This document shows, piece by piece, positions 54,639 through 63,475 of a stretch of 64,000 nt of DNA. Positions within the stretch are counted from its first letter, which is position 1. Each line of letters opens with the position of its first letter. The notes under the pieces are model-generated. The model saw only the letters and a list, made by a program, of their open reading frames with translations, ran no database searches and was not told the DNA's origin. The translations under genes and the position numbers were made by a program. Source of the DNA: Mobilitalea sibirica (GTDB lineage: Bacteria; Bacillota; Clostridia; Lachnospirales; Lachnospiraceae); contig NZ_JAEAGR010000009.1 of the NCBI RefSeq assembly GCF_015999265.1, positions 1 through 64,000 of the forward strand, written 5' to 3'.

Positions 54639-55723
54639 GCAGTCAGAGCTTAAGCACGAAAAAAGAACCCTTTATTAGAATTATCAAAAAAACAGAGATA
54701 TCAGTGGGGAAAACCATAGTACTTTCTCTCCTTGCCTTATTAGCAGCAATTATTGCAGGTGGAATATTTATTCTGGCCATAGGTCAAAATCCGTTTGAAA
54801 TATATACAACGATAGTAAAAGGTGCATGGCGAAGCAGTATGGCTACCAAAGGAACTATAAAGATAGCAATTCCTTTGCTTATAGCAGCTCTGGGTATCAC
54901 TCCGGCCTTCCAGATGAAATTCTGGAACATCGGTGCAGAAGGCCAGATTATAATGGGAGGTATCTTTGCCACTTATTTTGCCTTATTTTTTGATCATCTA
55001 CCCCATGGACTATTATTGGTTATTATGTTTGTGGCAGGTATGGTGGGAGGCGGACTCTGGGGTCTCATTCCAGCCTATTTTAAGACTAGGTTTGGAACCA
55101 ATGAAACTCTATTTACGTTAATGTTAAATTACATAGCTTTATATATGATCAAATTCTTTATTGAGGGACCCTGGCGTGATCCCGCATCCTCTGGCTTTCC
55201 CAAAATAGCCACCTTTACAAAAAATGCAAGGCTGGATCAGATCTTTGGTGTTCATGCCGGATGGTTAATCGGACTTGTACTGGTGGTGGTTCTTTTCATC
55301 TATCTTACATTCACAAAGCAAGGATATGAGATTAGTGTTGTTGGGGAAAGTGTGAATACTGCTAGGTATGCCGGTATGAATGTAAAGAAAATCATCATGA
55401 GGACTATGTTTATCAGCGGAGCTATCTGCGGTATCGCAGGTATGACCCAGGTAACCGGTGCAGCGTATACCCTAGGTGAGGGTGTAGCCGGCGGTGTTGG
55501 CTTTACGGCGATTACCGTTGCCTGGCTTTCCAAACTTAATCCTCTTTTTATCTTAGTTGTAACATTATTGTTCAGTATGCTGGAAAAAGGCTGCTCCGTA
55601 ATGCAGAGTACCTTCGGGTTATCCTCTGCGGTTTCAGGGATCCTACAGGGTATCATCCTGTTTTTTATCTTAGGATTTGACTTTTTTACCCGCTACCGGT
55701 TTGTATTTAGAAAGGAGAGGTAA
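54635..55723 (+). CDS. Nucleoside ABC transporter permease (first)
   Basis: 362 residues of the BPD_transp_2 type, with eight to ten membrane helices; the conserved core is ALGITPAFQMKFWNIGAEGQIIMGG, and the coupling region reads GESVNTARYAGMNVKKIIMR. The ATG overlaps the ATPase stop (ATGA). A long soluble N-terminus (about 25 residues) precedes the first helix. Confidence 0.93.
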   Translation: MSSQSLSTKKEPFIRIIKKTEISVGKTIVLSLLALLAAIIAGGIFILAIGQNPFEIYTTIVKGAWRSSMATKGTIKIAIPLLIAALGITPAFQMKFWNIGAEGQIIMGGIFATYFALFFDHLPHGLLLVIMFVAGMVGGGLWGLIPAYFKTRFGTNETLFTLMLNYIALYMIKFFIEGPWRDPASSGFPKIATFTKNARLDQIFGVHAGWLIGLVLVVVLFIYLTFTKQGYEISVVGESVNTARYAGMNVKKIIMRTMFISGAICGIAGMTQVTGAAYTLGEGVAGGVGFTAITVAWLSKLNPLFILVVTLLFSMLEKGCSVMQSTFGLSSAVSGILQGIILFFILGFDFFTRYRFVFRKER

Positions 55724-55728
55724 ACGGT

Positions 55729-56679
55729 ATGATAATAAACTTTTTGTTCGCTGCGATTAAAGCCGGTACTCCTTTGCTGTTTGGTACTACCGGAGAAATC
55801 ATGACTGAAAAATCCGGTAATTTAAATCTGGGTGTAGAAGGTATGATGTTTATGGGAGCGTTTATGGGCTTCTTTGTAGGATTTCATACAGGAAGCCTGC
55901 CCTTAGCTTTGCTGGCGGCTTTTATAATCGGAAACTTTGCCGCATTGATTTATGCCTTCTTAACAGTTACCATGATGGCAAACCAGAACGTAACTGGACT
56001 TACCTTAACTATCTTCGGCATAGGCTTTGCTAAGTTTTTTGGTGAGATCATGATTAGAAAAGCAGGGGGCTCACCAAAGCTTTCACCAGAATTTATGATA
56101 ACAATATCGGAAAAGCCTATTCCGGTTCTTGGTGAAATACCAGTAATCGGTAAACTGATTTTTTCTCATAACCCTTTGGTTTACCTGTCTGTTTTGGTGG
56201 CTGTTATCTGTAGTATTTATATTATGAAAACAAGAGCAGGTCTTAATATGCGTGCTGTTGGTGAAAACCCCGCAGCAGCAGATGCGGCAGGAATTAAAGT
56301 AACCCGCATTAAGTATCTTCATATCATGCTTGGTGGAGGTATCTGTGGTCTTGGTGGTGCTTATCTATCCCTGATTAATGGCGGCGGGGTGTGGAATAAT
56401 AGTAGTGTTGTAAACGGCCAGGGCTGGATATCTGTAGCACTTGTTATCTTTGCCAGCTGGAGTCCTATGAAGGCAATCTTCGGATCTCTGGTTTTTGGTG
56501 CATTCAGTGTATTACAATTTTATGCACCCAAGGATATTATTCATATTCCCAATGCCTTCTATGTGATGCTTCCTTTCCTGATTACGACATTTGTTCTTAT
56601 TTTCGCTTCCATGCGAAAATCCAAGACTGGATCACAGCCTGCCGGTTGCGGTATTAACTACTTTAGAGAAGAAAGGTAA
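55729..56679 (+). CDS. Nucleoside ABC transporter permease (second)
   Basis: 316 residues, second BPD_transp_2 permease. Typical core: AIKAGTPLLFGTTGEIMTEK, SGNLNLGVEGMMFMGAFMGF, and coupling loop AVGENPAAADAAGIKVTRIKY. It starts five bases after the first permease and ends the operon before a strong terminator. Confidence 0.94.
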   Translation: MIINFLFAAIKAGTPLLFGTTGEIMTEKSGNLNLGVEGMMFMGAFMGFFVGFHTGSLPLALLAAFIIGNFAALIYAFLTVTMMANQNVTGLTLTIFGIGFAKFFGEIMIRKAGGSPKLSPEFMITISEKPIPVLGEIPVIGKLIFSHNPLVYLSVLVAVICSIYIMKTRAGLNMRAVGENPAAADAAGIKVTRIKYLHIMLGGGICGLGGAYLSLINGGGVWNNSSVVNGQGWISVALVIFASWSPMKAIFGSLVFGAFSVLQFYAPKDIIHIPNAFYVMLPFLITTFVLIFASMRKSKTGSQPAGCGINYFREER

Positions 56680-56716
56680 ATATACTTAATAATATATAGA
56701 GATAATTTTAGGATAC

Positions 56717-56757
56717 AGTCCCTTTTGTAAGTTGATTTACGAAGGGGACTTTTTTTG
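56717..56757 (+). terminator. Terminator of the nucleoside transporter operon
   Basis: Stem of 14 positions (56717-56730 with 56737-56750, one mismatch and a G-T pair) topped by a six-base loop and followed by seven T. Confidence 0.92.
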
Positions 56758-56805
56758 TTTTATAGAATGCGGGTTTAAAAGCCCAGAAATAAAACTATAC
56801 ATAAT

Positions 56806-56991
56806 TTTGCACAATTTTAGTTATCTAATACGTGATACAAACATAGTTAATTCGCAACACACTCTCGCTTGGATGAAGTACGTAGTGGTACATAAAACCG
56901 CAAAATACGCGGTCAAGTACCAACGACTTCATAAGAGTTGCTCACTAAACTATGTTTGTATCACTCTGAATAAAGAAAGTATATGTGCAAA
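56806..56991. mobile_element. MITE-like element, copy B
   Basis: Outer ends TTTGCACA (56806-56813) and TGTGCAAA (56984-56991) are exact reverse complements; inner repeats are at 56832-56850 and 56946-56964 (GTGATACAAACATAGTT core). The centre contains nested hairpins, including GTGGTAC/GTACCAAC and ACCGC/GCGGT. It is in opposite orientation to copy A and about 30 bp longer in the centre. No open frame of significance. Confidence 0.7.
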
Positions 56992-57392
56992 CTAAAGAAT
57001 ACAAGTTTGAAGAAAGGCTTTTGAAAGCCTTCCAGGCAGGACGCACTCTCACGTGTAAGGTTATAAAAGGTACTTAAATGTTGAATCTCACCAATGTTTA
57101 TGGTTAATCGTCACATAATATGAATTTATAGGGAATTATATAAATTTACCAATACCAAAAAATAAAAAAAAGGAAGATTTGTGATAACATCACAGAAGAC
57201 TTTAACGTATCGTGATATAGTAGGTTCATAAAACATAAGGTTGTCAAAAATGATTGACGTGCCTTTGCTATAAGTACAAAAGAAAGAGATTAGATAATAA
57301 ACATGCTTATAATGTAGCGTGCGTTTATACCGAAGAATTCACAGAGCAATTCCGGTTATCAAATTAAATTATTTTTTATAGGAGGAGTTATT
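56992..57392. other. Intergenic region before trxA
   Basis: About 400 bases without a gene. Small hairpins AAGGCTTttgAAAGCCTT (near 57019) and GTGATaacATCAC (near 57181) are visible. No convincing promoter pair was found. Confidence 0.35.
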
Positions 57393-57707
57393 ATGGCAAC
57401 ATTAAAGATTACGAAACATAATTTTGAAGAAGAGGTATTAAACTCAAAAGAACCTGTATTATTAGATTTCTGGGCATCCTGGTGTGGACCCTGCCGCATG
57501 GTTTCTCCGACGGTAGATGAAATCGCCAACGAAGTACAAGGTAGTGCAAAGGTTGGTAAAGTAAATGTAGATGAGGAATCAGAATTAGCAGCAAAATTCC
57601 GTGTCATGAGTATACCTACTCTCATGGTTGTTAAGGAAGGAAAAGTTTCTGCTACAGCAGTTGGCGTACGACCTAAGAAAGATATCTTGAAAATGCTTGA
57701 AGTATAA
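57393..57707 (+). CDS. trxA: Thioredoxin
   Basis: 104 residues, the classical thioredoxin fold. Active site W30-C31-G32-P33-C34 (FWASWCGPCRMVSPT), cis-proline in VMSIPTL, and DEESELAAKFRV before it. It reduces protein disulfides. AGGAGG precedes the ATG. It lies upstream of desulfoferrodoxin, suggesting a redox or oxygen-defence neighbourhood, although no shared promoter is shown. Confidence 0.97.
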   Translation: MATLKITKHNFEEEVLNSKEPVLLDFWASWCGPCRMVSPTVDEIANEVQGSAKVGKVNVDEESELAAKFRVMSIPTLMVVKEGKVSATAVGVRPKKDILKMLEV

Positions 57708-57829
57708 GCTTGATATTATAAGATGGGAACGTTAAAGCAGATTAGCTTTACACAGAGAATAGACTTATCATAGGAATGTTTGACATGATATTACTATTCG
57801 GACGGAAAAACGGTTTTTTCGGCAAAATT

Positions 57830-57909
57830 ACGGAGTATTATCCTATCAGCTTTGATATCAGAACCATTCTATTGATAGAAAATATAACGAGAATGTATAG
57901 ATACTCCGT
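57830..57909 (+). other. Nested inverted repeats between trxA and desulfoferrodoxin
   Basis: A 9-bp outer stem (57830-57838 with 57901-57909, ACGGAGTAT/ATACTCCGT) encloses a 6-bp stem (57843-57848 with 57873-57878). It could be a structured leader RNA or a terminator remnant. The rest of the 57708-58110 gap shows no gene. Confidence 0.3.
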
Positions 57910-58110
57910 TAATAAGGGATATTACTTCTAGTGTATTGTTTCGTTCATAATTAGCCAAACAAAACTGCTTTGTTATCTATTACTTAACTTCACTCTTTGT
58001 GACCACCGATTCGAGTCACATAATTTTCTTACAGGGTGACAAAAGTTTCATTATAGTTTAGCTAAAGATGAATAAGACAGTACTCTGACGTAAGAAAGGA
58101 GATATGTCTA

Positions 58111-58494
58111 ATGTGTAAGGAACCAAAGTTCTTAAGATGTAATCATTGCGGCAATATGGTTGAAATGATTCATGACAGCAATGTACCAATTATTTGTTGC
58201 GGTGAAGAGATGGAGGAAGTAACCGCAAATACAGTGGATGCTTCTAAAGAGAAACATGTTCCCGCGGTATCAATTGTTGGAAACATGGTTATGGTTGAGG
58301 TCGGAAGCGTTCCACATCCCATGGAAGCCAAACATTATATTATGTGGATTTATCTTCAGACAAAAAATGGTCTTCAAAGAAAGTGCCTGGCACCGGGAGA
58401 GGAACCAAAAGCAGTATTTGCTCTAGATAATGACGGAGTCATTGCAGTTTATGAATATTGTAATATACATGGACTTTGGAAGACAGAGCTGTAG
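58111..58494 (+). CDS. dfx: Desulfoferrodoxin (superoxide reductase)
   Basis: 127 residues. The N-terminal desulforedoxin centre uses C10, C13, C29 and C30. The neelaredoxin domain keeps all ligands of the catalytic iron: H49 (EKHVPAV), H69 (VPHPM), H75 (AKHYI), C117 and H120 (CNIHGLW), with E47 and K48 at the active site. It reduces superoxide to peroxide without making oxygen, a hallmark of anaerobes. AAAGGAGA precedes the ATG with slightly long spacing. Confidence 0.96.
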   Translation: MCKEPKFLRCNHCGNMVEMIHDSNVPIICCGEEMEEVTANTVDASKEKHVPAVSIVGNMVMVEVGSVPHPMEAKHYIMWIYLQTKNGLQRKCLAPGEEPKAVFALDNDGVIAVYEYCNIHGLWKTEL

Positions 58495-58505
58495 TTATAA
58501 AGATT

Positions 58506-58550
58506 AATGCATGCAGGGCCGTATCAATCGGAAACTTGCATGCATTTTTT
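58506..58550 (+). terminator. Terminator after desulfoferrodoxin
   Basis: A 10-bp stem AATGCATGCA (58506-58515) with 58537-58546, followed by T residues, just past the stop. Confidence 0.85.
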
Positions 58551-58670
58551 ATGTATAAGCAAAGGGATATCTTTAGTATCTAAAACACTAATTTATGTTA
58601 TATTTGATTTCGATCGTATAATATTTTATAATTAGAATAAAAATACAATGAATGTAAGATTGGAGGGAGT

Positions 58671-59351
58671 ATGTTGGATCGAAAAGAAAACACAGCTTTC
58701 TTTCATGAAACCTTAAGTTTTTGGAAGGATTTGACACAGCCTCAAAAGAATATGTTGCTACAGTCAATGGTTAAAAAGAATTTTGTTACCGGAGAGTCCA
58801 TGCGAAGCGGGTCGGATAACTGTTCCGGTCTTTTTCTCCTACAAAGCGGTCAGGTCAGAGCGTATATTGTATCAGAAAGTGGGAAGGAGATAACCCTGTA
58901 CCGACTTTTCGAGAGGGATGTTTGTATCTTCTCTGCCTCCTGTATGATGAAGAATATTGCCTTTGATATTTTTGTTGAAGTAGAAAAGGAAACGCAGGCT
59001 TACTTAATTCCGATCTCAACCTTTAGTAAGTTGTCGAAAGAAGCCCTATCCGTTCAAGCCTTTACCAATGAATTGATGGCATCACGTTTTACTGAGGTTA
59101 TATGGATTATGGAGCAGGCTTTGTTTATGAGTTTTGATAAAAGGCTGGCATTGTTTTTAATTGAACAGTCAAATATAGAGGAATCAAACAGTTTAGAAAT
59201 CACCCATGAAAAAATTGCGAATCACCTGGGTACAGCCAGGGAGGTCGTTACCCGAATGTTAAAATATTTTCAAAATGAAAGTATGGTCTCTTTAAACAGA
59301 GGAGCCATTGAGATACTAAACCGTAAAAAATTGGAGCAGCTTACATTATAA
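58671..59351 (+). CDS. Crp/Fnr family transcriptional regulator
   Basis: 226 residues. The N-terminal cyclic-nucleotide-type sensor domain lies at about 25-145 (GLFLLQSGQVRAYIVSESGKEITLYRLFERDVCIFSASCM); the C-terminal Crp winged helix is at about 165-220 (ITHEKIANHLGTAREVVTRMLKYF). The motif set is that of oxygen- or redox-responsive Fnr-like proteins without the N-terminal iron-sulfur cysteine cluster. Cysteines in RDVCIFSASC could be sensors. GGAGGG precedes the ATG. Its location next to dfx and trxA suggests redox control, by inference. Confidence 0.9.
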   Translation: MLDRKENTAFFHETLSFWKDLTQPQKNMLLQSMVKKNFVTGESMRSGSDNCSGLFLLQSGQVRAYIVSESGKEITLYRLFERDVCIFSASCMMKNIAFDIFVEVEKETQAYLIPISTFSKLSKEALSVQAFTNELMASRFTEVIWIMEQALFMSFDKRLALFLIEQSNIEESNSLEITHEKIANHLGTAREVVTRMLKYFQNESMVSLNRGAIEILNRKKLEQLTL

Positions 59352-59504
59352 ATGTGTGGAAGCTTACTATTCTAATCATATTAGCTTCATGAGATGTCGG
59401 CTATCATGAGTGCTAAAACAGTACTCTATAGATTATATATGGAAGAAGTTACGCTGAACTTATGAAAACAATTAATACTACATCCATATGAATTCTATGG
59501 TTGA

Positions 59505-60206
59505 ATGAAAGTAGGGATCGATATCGAAAAAACAATCAGAGAACAATTAAGGGAGATGTCAGAGGAAAAATATCAAAGATTTAGTTCTTCTCTAACCCCC
59601 GGGATTAATAATATACTAGGAGTCAGGTTACCCCTGCTTCGAAAAATGGCAGCAAAAATTGCCAAGGAGGATTATAAATTCTATCTTAAGTATGCAGAAG
59701 ATGAAACTTTTGAAGAAGTAATGCTTCAAGGTATGGTGATCGGATCCTGTAAAGCGGGTATCGAGGAAGTACTTAATATGGCAGCTGACTTTATTCCGAA
59801 AATTAACAATTGGTCTGTGTGTGATAGCTTTTGTAACGGACTAAAGATAACAAAAAAACATAGGGAGCGGGTATGGGATTTTCTGCAGCCTTATCTAAGA
59901 TCAGATCAGGAATATGACATACGCTTTGGCGTAGTTATGCTTCTTCATTATTACGTTTTACCGGAATATACGGATAAGGTTTTTATGCATTTTAATCATA
60001 TAAAACATTCAGGCTATTACGTAAAGATGGCAATCGCCTGGGCAATTTCTGTTTATTTTGTTCTACTTCCTGAGAAGACAAAAAAGTACCTTCTAAACAA
60101 TGATTTGGATGACTTTACATATAACAAAGCGCTTCAAAAGATTACGGAATCATTAAGAGTGGATAAAGAAACTAAGGCTTGGGTACGGGGAATGAAACGA
60201 AAATAA
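59505..60206 (+). CDS. AlkD-like DNA alkylation repair protein
   Basis: 233 residues of HEAT-like repeats. Family residues are visible: NNWSVCDSFC (the Trp and Asp that embrace the lesion in AlkD) and, later, SGYYVKMAIAWAISVYFV. AlkD-type proteins excise N3- and N7-alkylated purines without base flipping. The ribosome site is poor, so the ATG at 59505 is the best available start rather than proven. Single gene, not in an operon. Confidence 0.85.
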   Translation: MKVGIDIEKTIREQLREMSEEKYQRFSSSLTPGINNILGVRLPLLRKMAAKIAKEDYKFYLKYAEDETFEEVMLQGMVIGSCKAGIEEVLNMAADFIPKINNWSVCDSFCNGLKITKKHRERVWDFLQPYLRSDQEYDIRFGVVMLLHYYVLPEYTDKVFMHFNHIKHSGYYVKMAIAWAISVYFVLLPEKTKKYLLNNDLDDFTYNKALQKITESLRVDKETKAWVRGMKRK

Positions 60207-60211
60207 GTAGA

Positions 60212-60240
60212 TTGACACACCTGTTTCCCATTAGTGTAAA
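60212..60240 (+). promoter_or_regulatory. Possible promoter of the metallo-beta-lactamase gene
   Basis: TTGACA (60212-60217), 17-base spacer, TGTAAA (60235-60240). It would give a leader of about 185 bases. Confidence 0.35.
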
Positions 60241-60433
60241 AAAACTTATCGTTAAAATATATTTTAAATAGAAAAATATGGGTTACATGGAGGAAACATG
60301 TTGTCTCTATGAATAGCATGTGATAAACTGAATAGAGATTATATTAATGAGTAGCAGATTAATCTAAATAATCGTTAGCAATTAAAGCTTTAATCTGCTC
60401 TAGAAAGAATCCTACAAAGGAGGGTATACATAT

Positions 60434-62032
60434 ATGCATTTAACATTTTTAGGTGCTACCCATGAGGTAACAGGGAGCTGCTTTTATCTGGAGGCCTGTA
60501 ATAAACATATATTAATTGATTGTGGTATGGAACAAGGAAGGGATGCTTTCGAGAATCAAGACATACCAATCCCGGCAGCGCAGATAGATGCGGTAGTACT
60601 TACCCATGCTCATATGGATCATTCCGGTAAGTTGCCAATGATTTATAGTCAGGGATTTCGGGGAAAAATTCATGCCACTTCTGCTACCAGTGCCCTATGT
60701 GATATTATGCTTCGTGATAGTGCTCATATTCAAATGGCTGAGGCTGAGTGGAGAAACAGGAAGGGAAAACGTTCCGGAGATAAGGCTTTTATCCCGTTAT
60801 ATGACATGGAGGATGCATTGTCTACGATTCGGATGTTTGTACCCCATGAATATGGCGAGAAATTCACACTTTTTGACGGTATAGAGATCCGATTTACGGA
60901 TGTAGGACATCTGCTGGGGTCTTCCAGTATTGAGATATGGGTTACAGAAGAGGGTATCACCAAAAAGCTTGTATTTTCAGGGGATATCGGTAATGTAAAC
61001 CAACCCTTAATTAAAGATCCTCAATATATTAAAGAAGCAGATTATGTAATAATGGAATCCACATATGGGGATCGAAATCATGGGGAGACCCCGGATTATG
61101 TAGGTGAACTTAGTAGAGTTATACAGGAAACCTTTGATCGGGGTGGTAATGTCGTTATTCCCTCTTTTGCCATCGGTAGAACTCAGGTGCTTTTGTACTT
61201 TATCCGTAAAATTAAAGAAGATAGACTTGTTAAAGGACACGGAGATTTTAAAGTCTATGTAGATAGCCCATTAGCAATAGAAGCCACTCAAATTTACGAA
61301 AAAAATATGTTTGGTTATTTTGACCGGGAGTCCATGGACCTTATTCATAGAGGAATTAATCCAATCAAATTTCCCGGACTGAAAACCTCGATTACTTCAG
61401 ACGAGTCAAAGGCGATCAATTTTGATGAAGAACCCAAGGTTATTATATCGGCAGCGGGTATGTGTGATGCCGGTAGGATTCGCCATCACCTGAAGCATAA
61501 TTTATGGAGAGAAGACAGTACAATTCTTTTTGTTGGACATCAGTCAGTAGGAACCTTGGGAAGGATTTTACTGGATGGAGCAACAGAGGTGAAATTGTTT
61601 GGAGAGCAGATTACAGTCTGTGCTAGCATTAAGAGATTGTCCGGTGTCAGTGGTCATGCGGACAGGGACGGTTTACTTAAGTGGCTACAAAGCTTTGAGA
61701 AGAAACCTTCCAGTGTTTTTGTGGTTCATGGGGATGATCAGGTATGTAATATTTTTACCGAATATATCCGGGACGAATTAGGGTATAATGCAGTAGCGCC
61801 ATATAGCGGAACCATCTATGATCTGCGAAGGAATGTCTGCGTAGTTGAAGGTAAGATGATTCCGGTTGAGAAGAAGACGGAGACCGTAAAGGTTGATTCT
61901 GTATTTGAACGCTTGTTGAATGCAGGCAAACGCCTGTTGGTTGTTATTCAAAAAAACAAAGGCGGAGCTAATAAAGATCTTGCCAAATTTGCAAGCCAGA
62001 TTAACTCCTTATGTGATAAGTGGGACAGATAA
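60434..62032 (+). CDS. MBL-fold / beta-CASP RNA hydrolase
   Basis: 532 residues. Metal ligands H58, H60, D62 and H63 appear in LTHAHMDHSG, with DVGHLLGSSSIE and SGDIGN. The beta-CASP domain includes SFAIGRTQVLLY and the motif IISAAGMCDAGRIRHH; the RMMBL-type part has SGVSGHADRDGLLKWL and the final metal histidine in VFVVHGD. Proteins of this architecture (CPSF73/YSH1-like) cleave RNA. A C-terminal extension of about 65 residues beyond the usual core, basic and helical, may bind RNA. AAAGGAGGG precedes the ATG. Confidence 0.93.
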   Translation: MHLTFLGATHEVTGSCFYLEACNKHILIDCGMEQGRDAFENQDIPIPAAQIDAVVLTHAHMDHSGKLPMIYSQGFRGKIHATSATSALCDIMLRDSAHIQMAEAEWRNRKGKRSGDKAFIPLYDMEDALSTIRMFVPHEYGEKFTLFDGIEIRFTDVGHLLGSSSIEIWVTEEGITKKLVFSGDIGNVNQPLIKDPQYIKEADYVIMESTYGDRNHGETPDYVGELSRVIQETFDRGGNVVIPSFAIGRTQVLLYFIRKIKEDRLVKGHGDFKVYVDSPLAIEATQIYEKNMFGYFDRESMDLIHRGINPIKFPGLKTSITSDESKAINFDEEPKVIISAAGMCDAGRIRHHLKHNLWREDSTILFVGHQSVGTLGRILLDGATEVKLFGEQITVCASIKRLSGVSGHADRDGLLKWLQSFEKKPSSVFVVHGDDQVCNIFTEYIRDELGYNAVAPYSGTIYDLRRNVCVVEGKMIPVEKKTETVKVDSVFERLLNAGKRLLVVIQKNKGGANKDLAKFASQINSLCDKWDR

Positions 62033-62123
62033 AGTACCGGATTGAGGGATAGAAGTGATGAAGCAGACGGAGCATTTGATTTATTATCAGTTGTTTGAGT
62101 CTTAGGGATTTTTAATCCCGGAT

Positions 62124-62170
62124 AAAAATCGGCATAGATTGGTATATATTACCGTCTATGCCGATTTTTC
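62124..62170 (+). terminator. Terminator after the metallo-beta-lactamase gene
   Basis: Perfect 15-bp stem (62124-62138 with 62155-62169), the right arm ending in a run of T. Confidence 0.92.
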
Positions 62171-62223
62171 TTGTCACATTCCATTGCGAGACCTTTATTT
62201 TGAATCCAATAAACTCGTTAAAC

Positions 62224-62379
62224 TTACTCTATAACAAGGTTGTCTTTTACCTTTTGCTTAAAATCAGCAGCAGCTTCGAAAAATTTTTCAGCTTGGACCA
62301 ATTTATCTTTGATTATTTCAGATTCATCCAGATTAGTATACTTACTGTGTTTAACGGAGAGACCATTTGCCTTTGCCAT
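62224..62379 (-). CDS. Small helical hypothetical protein, 51 aa
   Basis: ATG at 62379 opens a 51-codon frame 19 bases after the nitroreductase stop. The sequence (MAKANGLSVKHSKYTNLDE, IIKDKLVQAEKFFEAAADFK) has coding-like composition and an amphipathic helix over most of its length. The ribosome site is weak (AGAGAAAAAAG). It may be a co-transcribed small gene or the remnant of a larger one. I do not recognise it. Confidence 0.4.
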   Translation of the reverse strand: MAKANGLSVKHSKYTNLDESEIIKDKLVQAEKFFEAAADFKQKVKDNLVIE

Positions 62380-62398
62380 ACATGGATTTCTTTTTTCT

Positions 62399-63142
62399 CT
62401 ACGATAGATCCGATGGCAAATATTTTATAAATACAGCTTTGTTACCAAAACTGAATTTACCTCCGGCACCTATCTCGAAATGGACTTTTGCTATTCCCAG
62501 ATCAACCAATTCGTATTTTGTAACCTCTTTTACAGATGCAGAAACCTCACCGGCTTGATAAACGAATCTTACTGGTTGTCGATTGACAGCAGAGGGAGCT
62601 TTCTGGACTGCTTTCATACCGGATAAAAACCACTCCGGAACCTCCTCTGTATCACTGTAATAGAGCATTTCCAACGGCTTTGAACCTCGGTGAGCTAACT
62701 TATAGATAGCCTTTTCTTTAAAGCTTTGTTTTTCCTGTACAAGACCTACTGTGATTACACATACTAGTTCTTCGTTTTTGTTGATTTTACAGGGACAATG
62801 CTTGCGATCATAGGTTCCACCAACCCAGCAGGTACCAAGACCCAGTTTCGTAGCTTCAAGTATGAGCAACTCCCCATAATATCCTATCTTCTCTCTTAGA
62901 TTTATGTCCGTAGAATTTCCGACCATTGCAATAAAACTCTGAACTCCGCTGAACATACCGTAGCTTTTTCTTACTCCCTGAAAGGAGGAGCTCCCATCAA
63001 TAATCAGCTGGATGGAGAGGCCGCTTTGTTTGTTAAGCTGTTCTATTATCTCATTAAGAAGGTGCTGGCTTTTCGTTGGTATTGTTGTACTTAGGTAACT
63101 TCTTCTGGAACACCGTTTCTCGATGGCTTCTAAATCAGTCAA
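62399..63142 (-). CDS. Nitroreductase-family protein
   Basis: 247 residues, TTG start with AGGAGG eight bases before it. FMN-binding RRSY appears at the N-terminus (EKRCSRRSYLS) and the family core GYYGELLILEATKLGLGTCWVGG and VGLVQEK follow; KAPSAVNRQPVRFVY near the C-terminus is the second FMN segment. Such enzymes are flavin-dependent NAD(P)H oxidoreductases acting on nitro compounds, quinones or flavins. A CPC motif (KHCPCKI, about residue 113) is unusual and could ligate a metal or cluster. The substrate is unknown. Confidence 0.87.
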   Translation of the reverse strand: MTDLEAIEKRCSRRSYLSTTIPTKSQHLLNEIIEQLNKQSGLSIQLIIDGSSSFQGVRKSYGMFSGVQSFIAMVGNSTDINLREKIGYYGELLILEATKLGLGTCWVGGTYDRKHCPCKINKNEELVCVITVGLVQEKQSFKEKAIYKLAHRGSKPLEMLYYSDTEEVPEWFLSGMKAVQKAPSAVNRQPVRFVYQAGEVSASVKEVTKYELVDLGIAKVHFEIGAGGKFSFGNKAVFIKYLPSDLS

Positions 63143-63475
63143 TTTTTTAACCTCCTAAATATATGAAATTACATTTTTATTATATGGAAATATTACCATT
63201 AGACATTTAAACACACTATACTTTATATATAAAAATTAGTATATAATTTGATGATTTCTTAGTGTATAATTATATATATAGTCAGAATAAGTTGATATTT
63301 ATTTGCTTCGTTTTATAGAGGAGTTATTAGGAGATTAAATCAACGTAAAAAAGTCCTCGGTAATAGGGGGAGTGTTTTGGGAAAAAAAGGTTTGACATAT
63401 AGCCATATTTAACCTAAACTATTAAATTACATGTAGTAGTACATCAAATAGATGACAACACCGTAGGATACATTA
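63143..63475. other. Intergenic region with promoter for the PilJ-type gene
   Basis: AT-rich sequence between divergent genes. Near its right end, TTGACA (63392-63397), a 17-base spacer and TAAACT (63415-63420) form a likely promoter for the gene at 63476. Nothing else is recognised. Confidence 0.5.

Noticed and set aside
57799-57823. GAAAAA/TTTTTC hairpin as the trxA terminator
   Set aside because: Only six A-T pairs with a three-base loop and no following T-run.
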